Shown: positions 58,231-64,000 of the stretch, one piece after another | Layout: each line of letters begins with the position of its first letter | Position numbering within the stretch: the stretch's first letter is position 1 | Assembly: GCA_963921795.1 (NCBI GenBank) | Contig: OY997650.1 | Coordinates: forward strand, 17,776,862-17,840,861 | Length of the DNA: 64,000 bases | Source of the DNA: Nannobrachium achirus | Taxonomy: Eukaryota; Chordata; Actinopteri; Myctophiformes; Myctophidae | Direction: 5' to 3' | Notes under the pieces: model-generated | What the model saw: the letters and a program-made list of their open reading frames with translations, nothing else | Told to the model about the DNA's origin: nothing | Databases searched by the model: none | Position numbers and translations under genes: made by a program

Positions 58231-58324
58231 CATTCGATGGTGTCCGACACCAGAAATAGCAGATCTACAAGCTTAGAGATTGTACTGTACATCCGTTGTT
58301 TTCGGTGCTGGACACCATTGAATG
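58231..58324. repeat. palindrome containing hairpin module copy H12
   Basis: The outer arms CATTCGATGGTGTCCGACAC and GTGCTGGACACCATTGAATG enclose AAATAGCAGATCTACAAGCT and a degraded right arm (TGTACATCCGTTGTTTTC). The outer arms occur at no other hairpin copy. Confidence 0.7.
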
Positions 58325-58408
58325 AGATTAGCCAAAATAAAGTGGACAAGGGACTGTGATGTTTTTACTGTGTGTACATGTAGACACAAGCCTACATTTT
58401 CACATTTT

Positions 58409-58962
58409 CATTGGTGGAAAGTAACTAAACATTTACTTAAGTACTGTACATAAGTACAATTTTGAAGTGTTTGTATTGTACTTTACTGGAGTATTTCCAA
58501 TTTTACTTAATTTTACTTCTACTACACACCATCTCAGAGGCAAATATTGTAGCCTACTTTTACCTCCACTGCAATCATAGAACTGTTTAGTTACTACTTA
58601 CTTTGTAGCTTTTGATTATAATTACAAAACATTACATTAACTTCATCACTTCATACATTTTGGCCAAAATAGCCGATCTACACATCATGTGTCATGATGT
58701 GCCGCATTGTGAGCTTGTAGATCTGCTATTTTCAAAGGATTTTTATACATTCCACATAATTTGAAAACTTTCTGCATTGAGTGAGTACTTTCTACTTTTG
58801 GTTCTTTGAGTATATTTTGATACCAATACTTTTGTACTTTTCCTCAAGTGAATTTTGAATTCCGGACTTTTACTTGTAACAGAGTTTACATTGCAGTTAC
58901 ATTGCAGTATTTCTTTTATTTTACTTAAGTAAAACATGTGATTACTTTTTCCACCACTGCTG
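58409..58962 (+). mobile_element. hAT-like MITE (GGAAAAAGTACTCAA family) with hairpin H13
   Basis: The left end is TTGGTGGAAAGTAACTAAAC and the right end CTTTTTCCACCACTGC. The interior has AAGTACTTAAGTAAA-like blocks. The hairpin is at 58666-58732, the same relative place as H6 in 16503-16998. Confidence 0.65.
58666..58732. repeat. hairpin module copy H13
   Basis: AAAATAGCCGATCTACA and GTAGATCTGCTATTTTC form the arms around an inner ATCATGTGTCATGAT palindrome. Confidence 0.82.
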
Positions 58963-60098
<1,136 letters not shown>

Positions 60099-60136
60099 TC
60101 TTCTTCTTCTTCTTCTTCTTCTTCTTCTTCTTCTTC
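60099..60136. repeat. (CTT)n microsatellite
   Basis: About 12 trinucleotide units, then TGCTTCTGC variants. Confidence 0.95.
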
Positions 60137-60400
60137 TGCTTCTGCTGCTTCTTCTTATTCTTGCTGTTTGGCGGTTTTTATTTTATTTTTGAGGCACTGC
60201 ATCTCCGGTAAAGTAGCTAACAGTAAGTCAGTACTCTGTATCATTGATTTAAGCTCCCTAAATAAACAATGGGAGTGTCAACACAGATAGTTCCTTCGCG
60301 CCATGTTTCTCCTAAGTATCCCTCCCCCAATGCATCCCCAGTCTCCCATGTTCTCAACAATATGTTCTCAGATGTATTTTTTGTTTTATTATTTCTTGTG

Positions 60401-60403
<3 letters not shown>

Positions 60404-60492
<89 letters not shown>
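60404..60492. repeat. (GA)n microsatellite, about 44 units
   Basis: Pure GA run. A second short GA run lies at 60590-60612. Confidence 0.97.
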
Positions 60493-60495
<3 letters not shown>

Positions 60496-60673
60496 GCACT
60501 GAAGTTTCTCATCTCAGGGGTAAAATTCCTTTGATAAATGACATACGTCGTCTGATGTAAATTCTGTTCTATTATTTCCTGTGAATGAAGAGAGATAGAG
60601 AGAGAGAGAGAGGGAAAAAGAAAGAGGTGACATCTCTCGGGATTGTGGGGAAGAAATGCTGGTGGGGAAAAGC

Positions 60674-60726
60674 TAGCCTCGTAAACCAGACTCCAGAAGG
60701 CAGGAGAAGTCTATTTACTAGGCTAG
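60674..60726. mobile_element. micro-MITE relative of 3292-3364
   Basis: TAGCCTCGTAAACCAGACTC at the left and CTATTTACTAGGCTA at the right. The left end is identical to the 73-bp element; the right end is eroded. Confidence 0.55.
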
Positions 60727-61629
60727 GGAAAAGCCGAATCTTCTCAAACAATGGTCCAGGTGGAGACAGAGAAAGGCAGAGTCCCCATGAATGATCAACA
60801 CTCAGCCGTGCTGAATCATCCCACAGTGCAATCTGCACCCAGCATGATGGTGGTGATGTCTGGAGAGTTAAAAAATATTACTCACATTAGAGTTAGGGAC
60901 ATATTTTGGAGAAGTTGTTTATACATTATGCATCATCTCCCTATCCCATTCACAGAGGTCCCCGTTGATAAATAAATAAAGAGCATAGTCTAGGCATCAC
61001 CATGGAAACAGAACTCACACAGACCACAAATTCCGACAGGCAAGATAATGATGCTCATACTCCAGGTATTGTGTGTCCATGGCATCTGTACACATACACT
61101 GAAAACACATCAGTTGCAGCACTTCTGAATTGCCATGATTTCAAATTGAGCTGATTTCCACTAATAATGATGAATGTCAATAATCATGTTTGAATTTCTC
61201 AATAGTCAGTGGTAAATATGTTAATATTAAAGCGGGATATTATCCAAATTAAGTAATATTTAATGTGTAATCTCTCAATGTGTTCATTGTGGGTAGGAAC
61301 AAAACTACATCAAACCAAGATGCCATTTTAAATTGGTTAATGGCCCATTGCCACAGCAATTTGTTATCATCTTGTTAAATGATGTATGATGTGTTTGCAT
61401 GATATTACGCAGTGTAACAGCGCATACATCACTACGTTGCAGAGTATAACAACGATATCGGCTTCATGCATATACTTGTGGATTTTTACTAGAGGTGTCA
61501 GCCATGGACGGTACAGGAAAGGGCTCAACATCCTTCTCAAGGTCCCGTTCGCAGGTGCTGATAGTCAAACGGTTAAGATGAGTTCCACATACTGCAGGCT
61601 CTGATTTCCTGTCAATCTTCATGTTTGGA
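60727..61629. other. nothing recognised
   Basis: Unique-looking AT-rich DNA. Confidence 0.4.
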
Positions 61630-61740
61630 TGCTCTTAAAGGGATATTTCACTTTCAAAAAGACTTTTGGTCATTTTATCGTCTAATCAGGCTTTTATGAA
61701 CACCCTGAACAGTTTTTAATTTGCTTGATTCAATATTTAG
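61630..61740. repeat. dispersed repeat fragment, inverted relative of 8745-8830
   Basis: GGGATATTTCACTTTCAAAA, TTTGGTCATTTTATCGTC and AACACCCTGAACAGTTTT match 8745-8830 in reverse complement. Confidence 0.7.
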
Positions 61741-61964
61741 ATATTTGATATAAATGTTATCAGTCCTCCTCCTCCAGGGGGAGGACTCCCCCCATACGCA
61801 CACATTGTAACTCCAAACTCCATTTTAACCATGATAGATTCATTAAAAACACCCGTTATTTTTTCTGGTGACTCATACTACCCTCCTAATACGCGAGCAG
61901 ACCGTGTTTTTTCAACAACTTTTTTCTTTTATTTTTAATAATTATTTGGGAAAATGAAAAATAT

Positions 61965-61996
61965 GTAATACACTTTCCCCCTTGGGATAATAAAGG

Positions 61997-62027
<31 letters not shown>

Positions 62028-62028
62028 A
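61965..62028 (+). mobile_element. LINE/SINE 3' tail with (TATC)n
   Basis: CCCCCTTGGGATAATAAAGG followed by eight TATC units. A typical 3' end of a teleost retroelement; no coding part is seen. Confidence 0.5.
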
Positions 62029-62390
62029 CCGCGGCCGGTGACTGTTCGAACATGAAACATAGGAGGTATACAACCATATTTGAATCTCAGTCATTGATTG
62101 TATGCTCTTTCTGCACTTATATTTGCCTTCAACCTGTGAAGTGAAAAGTGTACGGTAATGGGTATATAGAACACTGAGCACTAGTGACTCTGTGAATAAA
62201 AGGCCCAAGATATCTGAAAAACAAGATTGCCATGAAATTTACTGGGCACCTTCAAGCTCCCCAGAAGATGAACCATGACTTCATGGCCTTTCCTTTAACG
62301 CCACCCATGGGGGTAAATTCCCATTTACCCCTATGGGTAAATCAAATCGAATGGCCATGAAACTTTGCTCATGCCCCCTGGAAGAATAAC

Positions 62391-62465
62391 AAAAAATAGC
62401 AGATCTACAAAGCTCACAACGCATCACAGCGTGACTTGTTGTGAGCTTTGTACATTTGCTATTTT
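62391..62465. repeat. hairpin module copy H14
   Basis: AAATAGCAGATCTACAAAGC and GCTTTGTACATTTGCTATTT with inner TCACAACGCATCAC / GTGACTTGTTGTGA. Its flank GGCAAAGGGGTTTGGTGTAG is shared, inverted, with H11. Confidence 0.85.
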
Positions 62466-63186
62466 CGGCAAAGGGGTTTGGTGTAGAGGGGGAAAAAAGA
62501 GCAGACCAAGTAGAGAGCCAATCTCAGGTTTACTTTAAGTAGGTATTGAGGGTTTATGTGGTTAAGTATCTGAAAATACACAAATCCAGCATATTAATAG
62601 AAAAGATCATGTGTATACAAACAAAAAAACATACATTTTACACAACACTGATGATAGTGCTATCAAACAGGTCTATGAAGCTATATGAATCGATTCGAAT
62701 ATGAATCGAATCGATTTGTTCCCATCCTCATATCTCGCCTCCACTCCTCCCTCGGTTTATCCGGCACAGCACTCTCCTGGATAAAGTCCTACCTCTCCGA
62801 CCACCATCAATACATTACATCTCCATCAACAACTGCACCTCCTCCACTGCTCCAGTCACCCATGGAGTCCCCCAGGGCTCAGTGCTCGGTCCCCTACTCT
62901 TCACCATTTACATCCTACCCCTCGGACAGATCCTCCGCCACCATGGTCTTCAATTTCACTGCTATGCCGACGACACAAAACGTTACCTCTCCACCACAAC
63001 CATCACCGCAGCTACCCACTCCACCCTCACCAACTGCCTCACAAATATAAAAACCTGGATGCAAAAGCAACATCGCTCGCCTCCGCCCCCTCCCTGACTT
63101 TTCTCTGCTGCCGAGATTCACGGTTGGATTACTGCAACAGCATACTCTATGGCATCACCTCCAAAACCCTCAATAAACTCCAATAC

Positions 63187-63303
63187 AGGGGTCCTCAAAT
63201 ACAAATCTTGAAGGTCCACAAATATTCTTTTGAAACGGGTCCGGGTCCGGAGAAAAATAAATACAAAAAGAATATATATATATATTTTTTTTAAACCAGG
63301 GGT
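63187..63303. mobile_element. hAT-like MITE fragment nested in the L2-like LINE
   Basis: CAGGGGTCCTCAAATACAAA starts a segment that breaks the L2 coding order between the YADD and TRSRDH regions. It ends near ACCAGGGG. Confidence 0.45.
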
Positions 63304-63861
63304 TGACACCGTCTGACAAGTACAGGTCATGTTCTGCTTGCCCTCAGGTCATGGCCACTTGCCCTCATAATCGTACAATATGTACAACATATTCACCAGC
63401 ACCCGCTCCAGAGACCACATCACACCTGTCCTCCATGACCTCCACTGGCTTCCTGTCAAACAACGTATCCACTTCAAAATACTCCTCATCACCTACAAGG
63501 CACTGCACAACCTGCCCCCCCCTTACCTCTCCGACCTCCTCGAGCAATGTCCTGACCCGTTCACTCAGGTCCAGTGCTGGCCTCGAGGCCCCCAGGGCCA
63601 AGCGCCGAACCTGGGGTGACAGGGCCTTCTCTGGGTCTGTGGCCGCCCCCACCCTCTGGAATGAACTCCCTAAACACATCAGAGATGCTCCCTCCATCCC
63701 CACCTTCAAAACCGCCCTGAAAACCCACCTATTTACCATCGCCTTTCCTAGCTGACCTCATACATAGGCCTACTCTTGTTTTTATTGTTTTATTGTTTTT
63801 ATCTCTTATTGTATTTTCCTATCCTAGTTTTTTTCCTAATAAAGTTGTTGTTTTTACCTGC

Positions 63862-63895
63862 CACACACGCACGCACGCACGCACGCACGCGCGCA

Positions 63896-63949
<54 letters not shown>
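63862..63949. repeat. (ACGC)n(AC)n microsatellite
   Basis: ACGC units followed by AC units, inside the 3' UTR of the L2-like LINE. Confidence 0.95.
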
Positions 63950-63951
<2 letters not shown>

Positions 63952-64000
63952 CTTGTAAAGCGACTTTGACTACTCAGAAAAGCGCTATATAAATTCCAGA

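Larger units (their letters stand above)
62700..64000 (+). mobile_element. decayed L2-like LINE, 3' part
   Basis: Frame-broken reverse transcriptase. [11 protein letters not shown], then in another frame [15 protein letters not shown] and [13 protein letters not shown] (active-site region), then TRSRDHITPVLHDLHWLPVK and LLITYKALHNLPPPYLSDLL. After a further shift come DRAFSGSVAAPTLWNELPKH and FKTALKTHLF. The end, AAAAGCGCTATATAAATTCC, is the typical L2 3' terminus. Shifts and an internal insertion make it a pseudogene; it may continue beyond the window. Confidence 0.85.

Overview
The window reads as nuclear DNA from a ray-finned (teleost-like) fish. The evidence is a spliced vertebrate gene with small exons in large introns, very dense CA/GT, GA and CTGT microsatellites, and a teleost-style transposon mix: Rex3-like and L2-like LINEs, an RTE-like LINE, tRNA-derived SINEs, and many hAT- and piggyBac-type MITEs. 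No prokaryotic operon, CRISPR array, rRNA or functional tRNA gene is visible. The species cannot be named from this sequence.

Left third (1 to 20705, minus strand): this holds the 5' part of one gene, which I identify as cfap46 (cilia- and flagella-associated protein 46, formerly TTC40), a large TPR-rich protein of the central apparatus of motile cilia. Thirteen coding exons can be chained from the start codon at 20705 down to 730. Every junction is in phase, giving about 546 codons, and a tentative exon 14 lies at 297-457. The 3' part of the gene lies beyond the left edge. Intron 5 appears to be a GC-AG intron. The introns are full of repeats, including a GC-rich minisatellite whose two halves run in opposite orientations (18181-19890).

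Centre (20918 to 32651): a 3912-bp unit is repeated three times head to tail with no difference that I could see. It starts about 210 bp upstream of the cfap46 start codon, so any promoter-proximal sequence in it is triplicated. The unit contains a GC-rich segment, an internal 206-bp dimer and a small exon-like segment with good splice sites.

Right half (32654 to 64000): I recognise no host gene here. It holds unique AT-rich DNA with simple repeats, palindromic or foldback elements (36322-37045, 49061-49319), a 299-bp MITE with perfect 20-bp terminal repeats and a 7-bp target duplication (43169-43467), a second piggyBac-like MITE (48174-48684), and a full-length RTE-like LINE with an intact 1026-residue ORF and a perfect 11-bp target site duplication (51081-54709). 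A decayed L2-like LINE reaches the right edge.

The most unusual pattern is a short, very regular hairpin. Its arms read AAATAGCAGATCTACAAGCT and the reverse complement, and full, partial or deleted copies occur at 14 places across the window. It sits inside at least four unrelated repeat families, which suggests a nested or exchanged hairpin module rather than part of one transposon.
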